DNA of 64,000 nt from Marivita sp046591575. Its GTDB lineage: Bacteria; Pseudomonadota; Alphaproteobacteria; Rhodobacterales; Rhodobacteraceae. The first letter of the stretch is position 1. Every line of letters starts with the position of its first letter. Under the pieces are notes generated by a model that made no database searches, had not been told where the DNA came from, and saw only the letters and a program-made list of their open reading frames with translations. Below, in pieces: positions 41,439 to 49,291 of this stretch. The position numbers and the translations under genes were made by a program. The stretch covers positions 62,001-126,000 of the forward strand of contig NZ_JBIQWA010000008.1 in assembly GCF_046591575.1 (NCBI RefSeq), given 5' to 3'.

Positions 41439-42092
41439 ATGAAAAGGGAGTGTCGGATCGTGAATGAGAAAGCTGTCGTCGACCGTAAGCAACAGAAACG
41501 CGGCGAAAAAACTGTCCGAAAGGTTCTGGATGCCGCGCGGGTTTTGATGGCTGAGGGCGGCTTTGACGCGGTCCAACTGGCGCAAATCTCGGCAGAATCA
41601 TCTGTGTCGACCGGTAGTCTTTATCACCACTTCGGATCGAAAGAAGGTATCATCACACGGATGATAGACGAGTTCACGGATCAGGCGATGACTGATCTTG
41701 AAAAGTTGGATCTTGTCGGGCTTTCGTTTGACGAACGGCTCTGGCGGCTGCTTTGCCTCACATGCGACCAGTTTCGCGACAATCCCGAATTTTACCGCTC
41801 CATGTCAGAACGCGTCAGGTCACAACCGGCAATCTGGGCCCCGCTTCGTGAATTGCGCAGGGCGTTTGAATACCGCTTGCTGACCGAACTGGCCGACGAT
41901 CTGAAGCAGCGCGGCATCCTCGATCCGCAGATTGCCATTCATCGCATGATGCAGGCCGTTCTGGGCGTGTTGACCCATTCCGTCGTTTTTGGATCTGGCC
42001 CAGTCAAAATAAATAAGCCGTGCCTGAATAACGAGATTTTCGCAATTGGCCGCGCCATACTCTTTTTGCCCGCCCCCGAGGAGAACACCTGA
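41439..42092 (+). CDS. TetR-family transcriptional regulator
   Basis: 217-aa repressor with the N-terminal HTH at about residues 25-70 (VRKVLDAARVLMAEGGFDAVQLAQISAESSVSTGSLYHHFGSKEGI) and a helical ligand-binding C-terminus. ATG at 41439 is the first start; a GTG at 41460 with GGGAG upstream would give a slightly shorter protein. The amidase gene follows after one base. It probably senses the substrate or product of the TRAP/amidase system and acts at the palindrome 41412-41429. Confidence 0.88.
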   Translation: MKRECRIVNEKAVVDRKQQKRGEKTVRKVLDAARVLMAEGGFDAVQLAQISAESSVSTGSLYHHFGSKEGIITRMIDEFTDQAMTDLEKLDLVGLSFDERLWRLLCLTCDQFRDNPEFYRSMSERVRSQPAIWAPLRELRRAFEYRLLTELADDLKQRGILDPQIAIHRMMQAVLGVLTHSVVFGSGPVKINKPCLNNEIFAIGRAILFLPAPEENT

Positions 42093-42093
42093 A

Positions 42094-43497
42094 ATGGACG
42101 ATATCGTATCCTGGTCCGCGACAGAGACGGCGCGAAAGATTCAATGCAAAGACGTGTCGATCACAGAGGTCACGCAAGCGCACATAGCACGGATCGAGGC
42201 GCAGAATCCCGCGCTCAACGTTATCACCACTCCGGTTGTCGAAGCGCTCGACACTGCAAAGGCTCTTGACTCGGCTGGGCTGCCAGACACTCCGGGACCG
42301 CTTTATGGCGTGCCTGTAACCACAAAGATCAACGTCGATCAGGCCGGGTATCCGAACTCCAACGGGGTTCCTGCGTTCAAAAACAATGCCGGGCCTGACG
42401 ATTCGCCGGTTGTCTCCAATCTGAAAGCCGGAGGTGCGGTGATCATTGGCCGGACCAACACCCCCGAATTTTCCATGCGCTGGAGCACAACCAACCCATT
42501 GCATGGTGCTTCTCTTAACCCGTGGGACAACACAGTGACGCCTGGCGGGTCCAGCGGAGCCGCCGCTGCGGCGGTCGCGGTTGGTATTGGCGCAATCGCG
42601 CATGGAAACGATCTGGGTGGATCCTTGCGCTATCCTGCATATTGCTGCGGAGTCGCCACCATTCGCCCGTCCTTTGGGCGTGTCCCTGCGGTGAACCCAA
42701 ACCAGCCTGTCGAACGCCCTCCGCTGACGCAAACCATGTCGGTGCAAGGCCCCATCGCCCGGTCAATTGCAGATATACGCGCGGCGCTTCAGGTCATGTC
42801 GATGCAGGACAGTCGTGATCCCTTACAGGTTCAGGCGGCCAATAGCGGCCGGATGCGGGACAAAAGCGTCACAATCGGATACGCCATCAATCCATTCGAC
42901 GCGCCAATTGATCCTGCGGTCGAGACCGCCATGGGGGTCGCCTTGGATGGGCTTCGCGCTGCTGGCTGTGTGTTGCGGGATGTCACACCGCCCTTTGCCG
43001 ATGAAACAGCGCAGCTTTGGGGGCGTATGCTGATGACAGAAGTCAATTATACGATGCGTCCCGCCATTGAGGCGCACGGTTCACCCGAAATGAACCGCCT
43101 GTTGCAACAGTATTTTGACAGGTATCCGTTTCTGGATATTGTCGGCCTGTTTGACGCCATGTCCCGCAAAATCCAGCTTCAGCGCGCGTGGTCAGTGATG
43201 TTCGACGATATCGACCTGTTCCTGCTGCCGACATCCCTTTTGCGGCCGTTCGAGAACGATCTGGATTTCAAATCACCCGAACGGGTTCCGGACATCCTTG
43301 ATGCACAATTGCCCTTGCATGCGATCAACTTGTTGGGCCTGCCATCTGTTGCACTGCCCACACATCTGGAAGACGGCATTCCGCTTGGCGTTCAGCTTGT
43401 CGGTCCGATGCATGATGATTGGTTCGTGCTTGATGTCACAGAACAGCTTGAACGCGAAATCGGGACGATTTGGCACCACCTGCCGGTCTGGACATAG
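42094..43497 (+). CDS. Amidase-signature family amidohydrolase
   Basis: 467-aa amidase with a complete Ser-cisSer-Lys triad: K78 (VPVTTKINV), cis-Ser S153 (TPGGSSGAAAAA), nucleophile S177 (NDLGGSLRYPA). Length is normal. It hydrolyses an amide to a carboxylate; the exact substrate is unknown. The related GatA role is unlikely because gatB/C are absent. It is one base after tetR and is probably co-transcribed with it. GAGGAG lies upstream of the ATG. With the divergent TRAP genes it suggests uptake and hydrolysis of one class of compound. Confidence 0.9.
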   Translation: MDDIVSWSATETARKIQCKDVSITEVTQAHIARIEAQNPALNVITTPVVEALDTAKALDSAGLPDTPGPLYGVPVTTKINVDQAGYPNSNGVPAFKNNAGPDDSPVVSNLKAGGAVIIGRTNTPEFSMRWSTTNPLHGASLNPWDNTVTPGGSSGAAAAAVAVGIGAIAHGNDLGGSLRYPAYCCGVATIRPSFGRVPAVNPNQPVERPPLTQTMSVQGPIARSIADIRAALQVMSMQDSRDPLQVQAANSGRMRDKSVTIGYAINPFDAPIDPAVETAMGVALDGLRAAGCVLRDVTPPFADETAQLWGRMLMTEVNYTMRPAIEAHGSPEMNRLLQQYFDRYPFLDIVGLFDAMSRKIQLQRAWSVMFDDIDLFLLPTSLLRPFENDLDFKSPERVPDILDAQLPLHAINLLGLPSVALPTHLEDGIPLGVQLVGPMHDDWFVLDVTEQLEREIGTIWHHLPVWT

Positions 43498-43576
43498 GTT
43501 CAAAGAGATGATGAGGCAACAAAAGAGGGGCAGAACGGATACAGATGCTTGTATTGACGGCTTGTCACAGATTGTG

Positions 43577-43612
43577 GGGCGCTTTTTCGGTGATGGATTG
43601 CTCAAAGCGCCC
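43577..43612. terminator. Inverted repeat between the amidase and the toxin gene
   Basis: Perfect 9-bp arms GGGCGCTTT (43577-43585) and AAAGCGCCC (43604-43612) with an 18-base loop. The genes on both sides converge here, so it may act as a bidirectional terminator. Loop size is larger than usual. Confidence 0.4.
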
Positions 43613-43629
43613 TACCCTGCCCCGCTCCG

Positions 43630-43974
43630 CTAATCGCTTAACAGACGCGTCAACATATGGCGTATGTGATCCTGTCCACCATAGAAAATCGCCAATATCT
43701 GAACCGTCTTTCGGGCCTCGTTCGATATAAACCAGAAGACAGCTTTATTGCGTCGGACAAATCGCAAATCATTCAGTATGTCTGGTCGCAAGGTGCCCTG
43801 ATGAGGAGCCTTTGCCAAATCCATCGCGGACGTTTGAATGGCAAGAATTCGCTGTTCCGCGCGGTCAAACGCGATGTCGAAATCTTCGCCCAGGTCTTGA
43901 TACGAGCTTAGAAGATGGTCGAAAATCAACTCAAAATCACGCTCTACGGCGGCGGCAAATTCAACCGTCCACAC
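43630..43974 (-). CDS. parE: RelE/ParE-type toxin
   Basis: 114-aa protein of the RelE/ParE superfamily (AAAVERDFELIFDHLLSSYQDLG, then TLRPDILNDLRFVRRNKAVFWFI and ILAIFYGGQDHIRHM). It probably starts at GTG 43974, overlapping the antitoxin by 14 bases. ParE toxins inhibit DNA gyrase, while RelE enzymes cleave mRNA; sequence favours ParE. It is adjacent to the second repAB locus, so it likely supports plasmid maintenance. Confidence 0.82.
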   Translation of the reverse strand: MWTVEFAAAVERDFELIFDHLLSSYQDLGEDFDIAFDRAEQRILAIQTSAMDLAKAPHQGTLRPDILNDLRFVRRNKAVFWFISNEARKTVQILAIFYGGQDHIRHMLTRLLSD

Positions 43975-44236
43975 GTGTGCTGCGCCGTTTTGCGGTGATC
44001 ATCGCAGTGACGCGTGTTTCCATCTCGGTCCCGGACACAAAATCGCTCTGCGCCCGTTCGGTCAGTACGGCCTTCAAAGCTGCGAGTTCGGCCTCTTCAG
44101 CTTCGGTTCTCTGCCGCAGCAGATCGAGCCCATTCTGTACCACGGCACTGACGCTTGAAAACCGGCCTTGAGCCACCAACCGTCGGGCAAAGGCATCTTG
44201 CTGTGCAGACAAAGAAATTGATGACTTTACGCTCAT
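43961..44236 (-). CDS. parD: ParD-like antitoxin
   Basis: 91-aa ribbon-helix-helix antitoxin (VKSSISLSAQQDAFARRLVAQGRFSSVSAVVQNGLDLLRQR) with a charged C-terminus expected to wrap the toxin. It precedes the toxin and overlaps it by 14 bases, the usual order. It probably represses its own operon. Confidence 0.85.
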   Translation of the reverse strand: MSVKSSISLSAQQDAFARRLVAQGRFSSVSAVVQNGLDLLRQRTEAEEAELAALKAVLTERAQSDFVSGTEMETRVTAMITAKRRSTRVDG

Positions 44237-44349
44237 GGTGTGTCTCCTATTTCAAAAAGTAGCACTGAGTAGCATTCCTTTCAAGTATGGTGCCTCGTGC
44301 TGTCTTTGAATGGGCGGCAGATTACCAAAGCCGACCGTGCCGCGGGAAA

Positions 44350-44365
44350 ATTGTCCGCGGACAAT
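44350..44365. repeat. Candidate parS palindrome of the second repAB locus
   Basis: Perfect 16-bp palindrome ATTGTCCGCGGACAAT in the 312-base gap between the antitoxin and repB2. It shares the central CCGCGG with the first locus palindrome but has different outer bases, as expected for a distinct partition specificity. No repC or other gene lies in this gap. Confidence 0.65.
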
Positions 44366-44548
44366 ATTTCTGACAATCAGGAAACGGTCCTAAATTCCCG
44401 GTTGCGGACTCGATTGTTGTGAACTGGGAAAAAGACGCCGGAAGGTTCGGAAAGTTTGAAGAACAGTTTGCGTTTTCTTAAGCAAACCTTGCGAAATTTC
44501 TTGGGGTCGTTGGCCACGTTCTTCTCTCAGCGTACTGTTCGGCCGACA

Positions 44549-45526
44549 TCACTCAGGCTTTTGTTTCGATTGCCACGTCTCATAGAGACGCGTAAGCTCA
44601 GCTTCTGCATTGTCCCGCATCCACTGTGCAAATTCCGGAACCTCAGACTTCGATAGCTTAAATGTCAAAGCGCGGGCTGTTTCTTTGATCTCCGCCAACG
44701 GCGTGCCATCGTTGAGCTTGATGGAAAGGGTAGGGGATTCGGCCGATTTGTTAGGGGCTTTAGACTTCAGCGCTTGCGCCAGGGCATCACTGACCATGCT
44801 AAAGCGGTCATCGGAGCTTTTGACCTCATCAAACCGAAGCGTTGTAATGATCTCTGCAATATCGACATCATCGCTGCGCGACTGATCCGCGAGTTCTTCC
44901 CAACGTCTGCGCCCAATGCCATGCGCGGGACCGATTTGCGCGATGACAGGCGTTGGAAGGGAACGAGCGACTTTGGTCATGCGGGATAGCATTGGTTTGT
45001 CGATTGCGAGGGCATCAAGAATAATGGCCTGTTCATAGCCATTTTTGGCAAGTTCAGCAGCGAAGAGCGCTTTTTCAATGAAGCTGGGATCTAGGCGCTG
45101 CGTGTTTTCTTGTCCCTGGGCAAGAATAGCCTGCTTATCAGAAAGAGATCTGACAAGTGCTTTCGCGGGAATGCCAAGCGATCGTAAGGCCCGCAACCTG
45201 CGGCGACCATAGACGATCTTGTAGTGTCCGGGTTTGTCCGCGATAGGACGTACCATGATAGGCACTTGTTGGCCGTGGGCCTTAATGCTCTCAGTTAGGG
45301 TCACGACGTCAGCATCGGTGAAAGAAAGACGGTCCTTGGGGCTATTCTCCTCAATGACATCAACAGCGATTTCTCTCACTGCATTGCTTGCGACATCCTT
45401 TAGAGTGGATTTCATGCCACTCATTGCGCCCGTATTTGGGAACCGTGCCTTTTGCTCATCGGCCGGTGCCGCGGAGCTTGACACATTGGGTGGGGGAGGG
45501 GGCTTGAACAGGTTTCTACGCGCCAT
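44549..45526 (-). CDS. repB: Second RepB partitioning protein (ParB family)
   Basis: 325-aa ParB-type protein with the same plan as RepB at 29952: N-terminal ParB domain (SIKAHGQQVPIMVRPIADKPGHYKIVYGRRRLRALRSLG, GQENTQRLDPSFIEKALFAAEL), central HTH (LAIDKPMLSRMTKVARSLPTPVIAQIGPAHGIGRRRWEEL) and a RepB C-terminal domain. The two proteins are homologous but differ throughout the HTH region, consistent with different parS targets. It has a one-base TGATG overlap with repA2. No repC follows. The predicted target is ATTGTCCGCGGACAAT at 44350. Confidence 0.9.
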   Translation of the reverse strand: MARRNLFKPPPPPNVSSSAAPADEQKARFPNTGAMSGMKSTLKDVASNAVREIAVDVIEENSPKDRLSFTDADVVTLTESIKAHGQQVPIMVRPIADKPGHYKIVYGRRRLRALRSLGIPAKALVRSLSDKQAILAQGQENTQRLDPSFIEKALFAAELAKNGYEQAIILDALAIDKPMLSRMTKVARSLPTPVIAQIGPAHGIGRRRWEELADQSRSDDVDIAEIITTLRFDEVKSSDDRFSMVSDALAQALKSKAPNKSAESPTLSIKLNDGTPLAEIKETARALTFKLSKSEVPEFAQWMRDNAEAELTRLYETWQSKQKPE

Positions 45527-46719
45527 TAGTCAGTTTCCCTTCCCCAGCTTTGTTGGATTGTTTTCTCAAACTCATCAGCGACGCCGTTCACAGACTCTAA
45601 TACGCGGGCGAGTGTCTTCTTTACAACTTGCGAGGGTTCCAGCTCGTAAATGGTTTGCTGTGTCATCCCCGCGTCTGAGATCGCTGTGGATTTGAGCATC
45701 GGCGTGGTCAAAACTTGATCGAGGAGAATAGACCGCAAGAAACCCGCCATTTGTGACTGGGGTACGTCTGTCGGCTCATATCGAGCGATCAAGAACTTAA
45801 GGAAATTCCAGTCTATAGGCCCTGCAGCGTCTTCCAGAGTTTGGACAGTTTCCCCAGCCATCTCAAGGAATTGTGCCATTGAGGCGACATCCAGCATGCT
45901 GGGAACAACTGTGATCAAGAGGCCCGTCGACGCCAACAAAGCTGTCATTGTTGTAAAGCCAAGTTGCGGGGGGCAATCGATGATAACCAGGTCGTAGTTC
46001 GCTTCGATCTCGTCCAACGCAATCGCAAGACGTTGTGTAAATGGCGGGTCGATCTTGTGTTGAAGCGCATAGGCCGTTTCGGTCTCGTACTCTGACAATA
46101 AAAGGCCTGCCGGAACCAGATCGAGATTGTGAAAATAGGTCTTCCGGACAACCTGGCTTAACGGCACCGGGTCTTCGTACCTTAATGCGTCATAGACGGT
46201 GCCGCTTTCAGCGAACTCGATTTCAGGGCGGTATCCGAACATTGTGGTCAGACTGGCTTGCGGGTCCATATCGATTGCAAGAACCCGATAGCCTCGCAAG
46301 GCGTAGCGTTGCGCCAAGTGGATCGCACTGGTTGTTTTGCTGGACCCGCCTTTGAAGTTGACGATGGAAATAACCTGAAGGGCGTCGTTCTCGCGACGTC
46401 CAGGAAGGTAGGTTTCACCATTTCGCCCGGTTTTCGCCATCACATGGCGGATTTGGTCAATCTCTTGCGCTGTGTAGAGCCTGCGACCTCTGGAATCCGT
46501 CTCTACATCAGGGAAATCACCGTCTTGATGTCGGGTTCGAAGGTTCGACATACTGATGCCGGTCAGCTCTGAAACTTCCGCTGGGTGAAACTTACGCAGC
46601 GCCTTTCGGCTGTCGGGCTGGAAGCTGTTGCGCATATGGCTGTTAAGCGCGTCCGAGAGGCGAGCCGCATTCGACGCTATAGACGATGCGATAGAGCTTA
46701 TTTCTGCGTTTGATGTCAT
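45526..46719 (-). CDS. repA: Second RepA partitioning ATPase (ParA family)
   Basis: 397-aa ParA-type ATPase. It has an N-terminal DNA-binding segment (FHPAEVSELTGISMSNLRTRHQDGDFPDV), deviant Walker A KGGSSKTT in VISIVNFKGGSSKTTSAIHLAQRYALRGYRVL, and DLVIIDCPPQLGF. It is closely similar to RepA at 30920 in the ATPase core but divergent at the N-terminus. It forms a complete RepAB partition pair with the next gene but lacks an initiator partner, so replication must rely on the first locus or on one outside the window. Confidence 0.92.
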   Translation of the reverse strand: MTSNAEISSIASSIASNAARLSDALNSHMRNSFQPDSRKALRKFHPAEVSELTGISMSNLRTRHQDGDFPDVETDSRGRRLYTAQEIDQIRHVMAKTGRNGETYLPGRRENDALQVISIVNFKGGSSKTTSAIHLAQRYALRGYRVLAIDMDPQASLTTMFGYRPEIEFAESGTVYDALRYEDPVPLSQVVRKTYFHNLDLVPAGLLLSEYETETAYALQHKIDPPFTQRLAIALDEIEANYDLVIIDCPPQLGFTTMTALLASTGLLITVVPSMLDVASMAQFLEMAGETVQTLEDAAGPIDWNFLKFLIARYEPTDVPQSQMAGFLRSILLDQVLTTPMLKSTAISDAGMTQQTIYELEPSQVVKKTLARVLESVNGVADEFEKTIQQSWGRETD

Positions 46720-46813
46720 GCTGCTCTCACGACCTCTTGGCGGGTCATCTGTGTTTCGTCGCTAAAAGGCGCGATTTGCGTCAGATTGCGACAATTGAAT
46801 TCATGACACGCAA

Positions 46814-46822
46814 CTTATACAC
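46814..46822 (+). other. DnaA box upstream of the second repA
   Basis: TTATACACA matches the TTATNCACA DnaA-box consensus, 95 bases upstream of repA2 and in the same orientation as the box before the first repA. Functional status unknown. Confidence 0.35.
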
Positions 46823-47553
46823 AGGCAACAAGTTTCTCCCGTCCGGTCGCGAAAGGTTTTATGTTCGGACGTGGCCGATAAACTTAAAGGCGTTCCGAAT
46901 TGGTTAAGGTCATCCTAACCAGTCGCCGCAACGTCGATCGCGGTGGCTCAAAACTGCTGCGTGTCTTTGCCGTAGTCATTCAAGGGCGCGACCTCTCGAT
47001 CTGAAGTCAATTTCCCGGTGTTTTTCGACATGCCACTGAGCACATTTTATGTCTGGCAAGGCAAACGTCTTGGACATAGTCGCGAACGATAAGATGCGGC
47101 GCTTATCATACCATATTTTGGCCAAAAGCGCCGTGACGGAATAGTGCTGCGGCATAAGACACGTCGATGACAGCCGTGAAACGCCACCCCCAGTGTCCTC
47201 ATGCGCCCGCCGCGGAAAAGGACCAGACGGTCAAAGCTCTCAACGACCAAAGCGCCAACACCCTTGCAACCGCATGGAAAACCTAGGTCAAAATGCCAGC
47301 CTTACGGAAGGCGGCAATGCAGCCGAACGGACCGGGCGTAACAAGACAGTCACAGGATGTGGGGGTATGGTGCAGGAAAGGGAGCCTTGATCGGCGGCGG
47401 CAGCGGAACAGGCGATTTGCAACGCAAATTTGCCGAGAGGGAATGAAAATCAGCCCGTGCGTCTCTAACCTACCAGATTTGCCAAACACATAGAACGCCT
47501 TCTATTATCTCGGGTATTCCACCGGACCGGAAACTCTTTTCAAAGGACGTCCC
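46823..47553. other. Gene-poor stretch between repA2 and the araC gene
   Basis: About 730 bases with no recognised gene. Short open frames on both strands (up to 68 aa) have no family features. It holds a bulged hairpin TGGTTAAGG/CCTAACCA at 46901-46921. It may be decayed DNA from the junction between the replicon-maintenance block and the accessory block. Confidence 0.4.
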
Positions 47554-48441
47554 TTGCCGCGACGCTACGAAGAAATCTATCCGTCTCTGCCCTTGCTCAA
47601 CAGCGACGCACATAGTCATGTGTCTGCAGCAGCCTTGATGTCGGTCCGATATTTTCAGGCTGATCCTGATACGATGCCAGAGGACGTATTTCAGGAACAC
47701 CATGTGCTCTTGAACCTGCGCGATGAGCCGCACCGCGTCCAGAACCGGCGCAATAACGAACTGCGCGATTTCACAATCCGCAAATATGATTGCATCATCA
47801 CCCCTGCGGGTGTGCGGTCCGGCTGGCGGTGGTTTGGCAAGTCAGACGTAATCATTGTCACGCTCGATCCGGCCAAGGTTGAACGCTTTGCGCAATCCGA
47901 ACTTGGGCTGTTGCTGGACCCTGAGCAATTCCAGAACGAGCCGCTCTTTTCAGATGCGGATCTGTGTGCCGCAGGCGTCATGCTGCGCGATGCGTTGGAG
48001 AGTGACGACATGACTTCTGGCGTCATGTTCGAGGCGATGAGCCGCGTTCTGCTAGTCAAGCTCTTGCAGAAATACGGCAAACGCCGCCCCGAAGAGGTGG
48101 CGCTGAGTGCGCGCTTCACCACTGCCCATTACAATCGCGTGCTGGCCTTCATCCGTGCCAATCTGGACCGCACCATCACTCTGGACGATCTGGCCAGCGA
48201 GGCCAGTATGAGCCCGTCGCATTTCAGCCGCGTCTTCAAGGACACGCTGGGGTCCTCGCCCATGCAATACGTGATGGCCTACCGCATTGAGCAGGCGATG
48301 AAGATGATGAGCGATCCGGCATTGGCGCTTGGAGATATCGCACTGGATTGTGGTTTTGCTGATCAGGCGCATTTCTCGCGCAGCTTCAAACAGCTCATAG
48401 GGCAAACGCCGCGCGCCTATCGGGCCGCCCAGACAGGCTAA
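47554..48441 (+). CDS. AraC-family transcriptional regulator
   Basis: 295-aa regulator with an N-terminal sensing domain (about 1-190) and a C-terminal double HTH (about 195-290: RTITLDDLASEASMSPSHFSRVFKDTLGSSPMQYVMAYRIEQAMKMM then ALGDIALDCGFADQAHFSRSFKQLIGQTPRAYR). The start is TTG at 47554 with AAAGGA six bases upstream; no better in-frame ATG exists near the N-terminus. It lies upstream of the SnoaL and hydrolase genes, whose promoters share a long repeat, and is the likely activator of both. Confidence 0.88.
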   Translation: MPRRYEEIYPSLPLLNSDAHSHVSAAALMSVRYFQADPDTMPEDVFQEHHVLLNLRDEPHRVQNRRNNELRDFTIRKYDCIITPAGVRSGWRWFGKSDVIIVTLDPAKVERFAQSELGLLLDPEQFQNEPLFSDADLCAAGVMLRDALESDDMTSGVMFEAMSRVLLVKLLQKYGKRRPEEVALSARFTTAHYNRVLAFIRANLDRTITLDDLASEASMSPSHFSRVFKDTLGSSPMQYVMAYRIEQAMKMMSDPALALGDIALDCGFADQAHFSRSFKQLIGQTPRAYRAAQTG

Positions 48442-48460
48442 GCACATTGCGTCAAAAAAC

Positions 48461-48571
48461 CAGATTTTTCAAAAACCGCGCAAGACGCTTCAATTCATAC
48501 GTCGCTGTTCGCCGTATCTCTTGTGTTATCGGGCAGACGCCCAACGACACAACCTAAACGGAGATACGACG
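48461..48571 (+). repeat. Duplicated promoter region, copy A
   Basis: About 110 bases before the SnoaL gene that closely match 49184-49291 before the hydrolase gene. Both share CAGAT-TTTCAAAAACCG, CGCTTCAATTCA, the identical core CGCCGTATCTCTTGTGT, then ATCGGGCAGACGCCCA, then GGAGA and ATGAAAACT. Probable regulatory repeat containing promoter and activator sites. Confidence 0.75.
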
Positions 48572-49066
48572 ATGAAAACTCTTTTGAAAACCGCCGCCTT
48601 TGCAACCTTGGTGAGCGCAAGCAGCATTGCGACCGCACAAACACCTGAGGACAACATTCAGGTCGTGCAGGATTTTTTTGCTGCTTACGGCGCGGGCGAT
48701 CTGGAGGGCATTGCGGCTGTCATGGATGAAAACGTGCAATGGCATATTCCGGGCCGTCACCCGCTGAGTGGCACCAAGAACGGGCGCGATGAGGTCATCG
48801 CCTTCTTCAACCAGCTTGGTGTCGCGGGTTTTCAGGCCGATCCGATCTACTTCGGCGCTGATGAGAACTATGTGATCGACATCCACCGGGGGTGGTCCAA
48901 CGCAGATGGCTTGCCCAACGTCGATACAACTTGGGCGCTTGTCTACCGGATCGAAAATGGCCGGATCGTCGAGGCCACGAACTTGTCCGCCGATCAGGAT
49001 GCCGCGAACACTTTTTTTTGGGCGCAATACCAGCTGGGTCCGATCCCGGAGCGTTTGGCCGACTGA
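48572..49066 (+). CDS. Exported SnoaL-like protein
   Basis: 164-aa protein with a signal peptide (MKTLLKTAAFATLVSASSIATAQ) and a SnoaL/NTF2-like fold: NIQVVQDFFAAYGAGDLEGIAAVMDENVQWHIPG, GRDEVIAFFNQLG, NADGLPNVDTTWALVYRIENGRIVEATNLSADQ. The cone-shaped fold usually binds small hydrophobic ligands or isomerises them. Its start has GGAGATACGACG upstream. It lies in the AraC-controlled group, with a duplicated promoter shared with the next gene. Function unknown. Confidence 0.82.
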   Translation: MKTLLKTAAFATLVSASSIATAQTPEDNIQVVQDFFAAYGAGDLEGIAAVMDENVQWHIPGRHPLSGTKNGRDEVIAFFNQLGVAGFQADPIYFGADENYVIDIHRGWSNADGLPNVDTTWALVYRIENGRIVEATNLSADQDAANTFFWAQYQLGPIPERLAD

Positions 49067-49183
49067 CCCCGCACGCCCGCAAGTCCAGAGCCGCATCCAG
49101 ATACTGGGTGCGGTTTTTGCTTTGGCGTGGCTTACGATCAGCACCGTCTTCCGAGCGTCGAAGAGCAAAGATCTTCAAATAGT

Positions 49184-49291
49184 CAGATCTTTCAAAAACC
49201 GGGTAAGCCGCTTCAATTCACGCGCCGCTGCACGCCGTATCTCTTGTGTCATCGGGCAGACGCCCACGACATCAACACTGGAGAGACGCAC
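49184..49291 (+). repeat. Duplicated promoter region, copy B
   Basis: Near-copy of 48461-48571, ending at the start codon of the hydrolase gene. The match continues into the first three codons (ATGAAAACT) in both genes. It suggests duplication of a promoter cassette so that both genes respond to one regulator. Confidence 0.75.

Noticed and set aside
44466..44487. GTTTGC/GCAAAC hairpin downstream of repB2 as a remnant of the repB-repC control element
   Set aside because: Only a 6-bp stem with no U-run on the transcribed strand; not distinguishable from chance.
46710..46907. 65-aa plus-strand frame upstream of repA2
   Set aside because: No ribosome site or family match, and it crosses the region expected to hold repA2 control sites.
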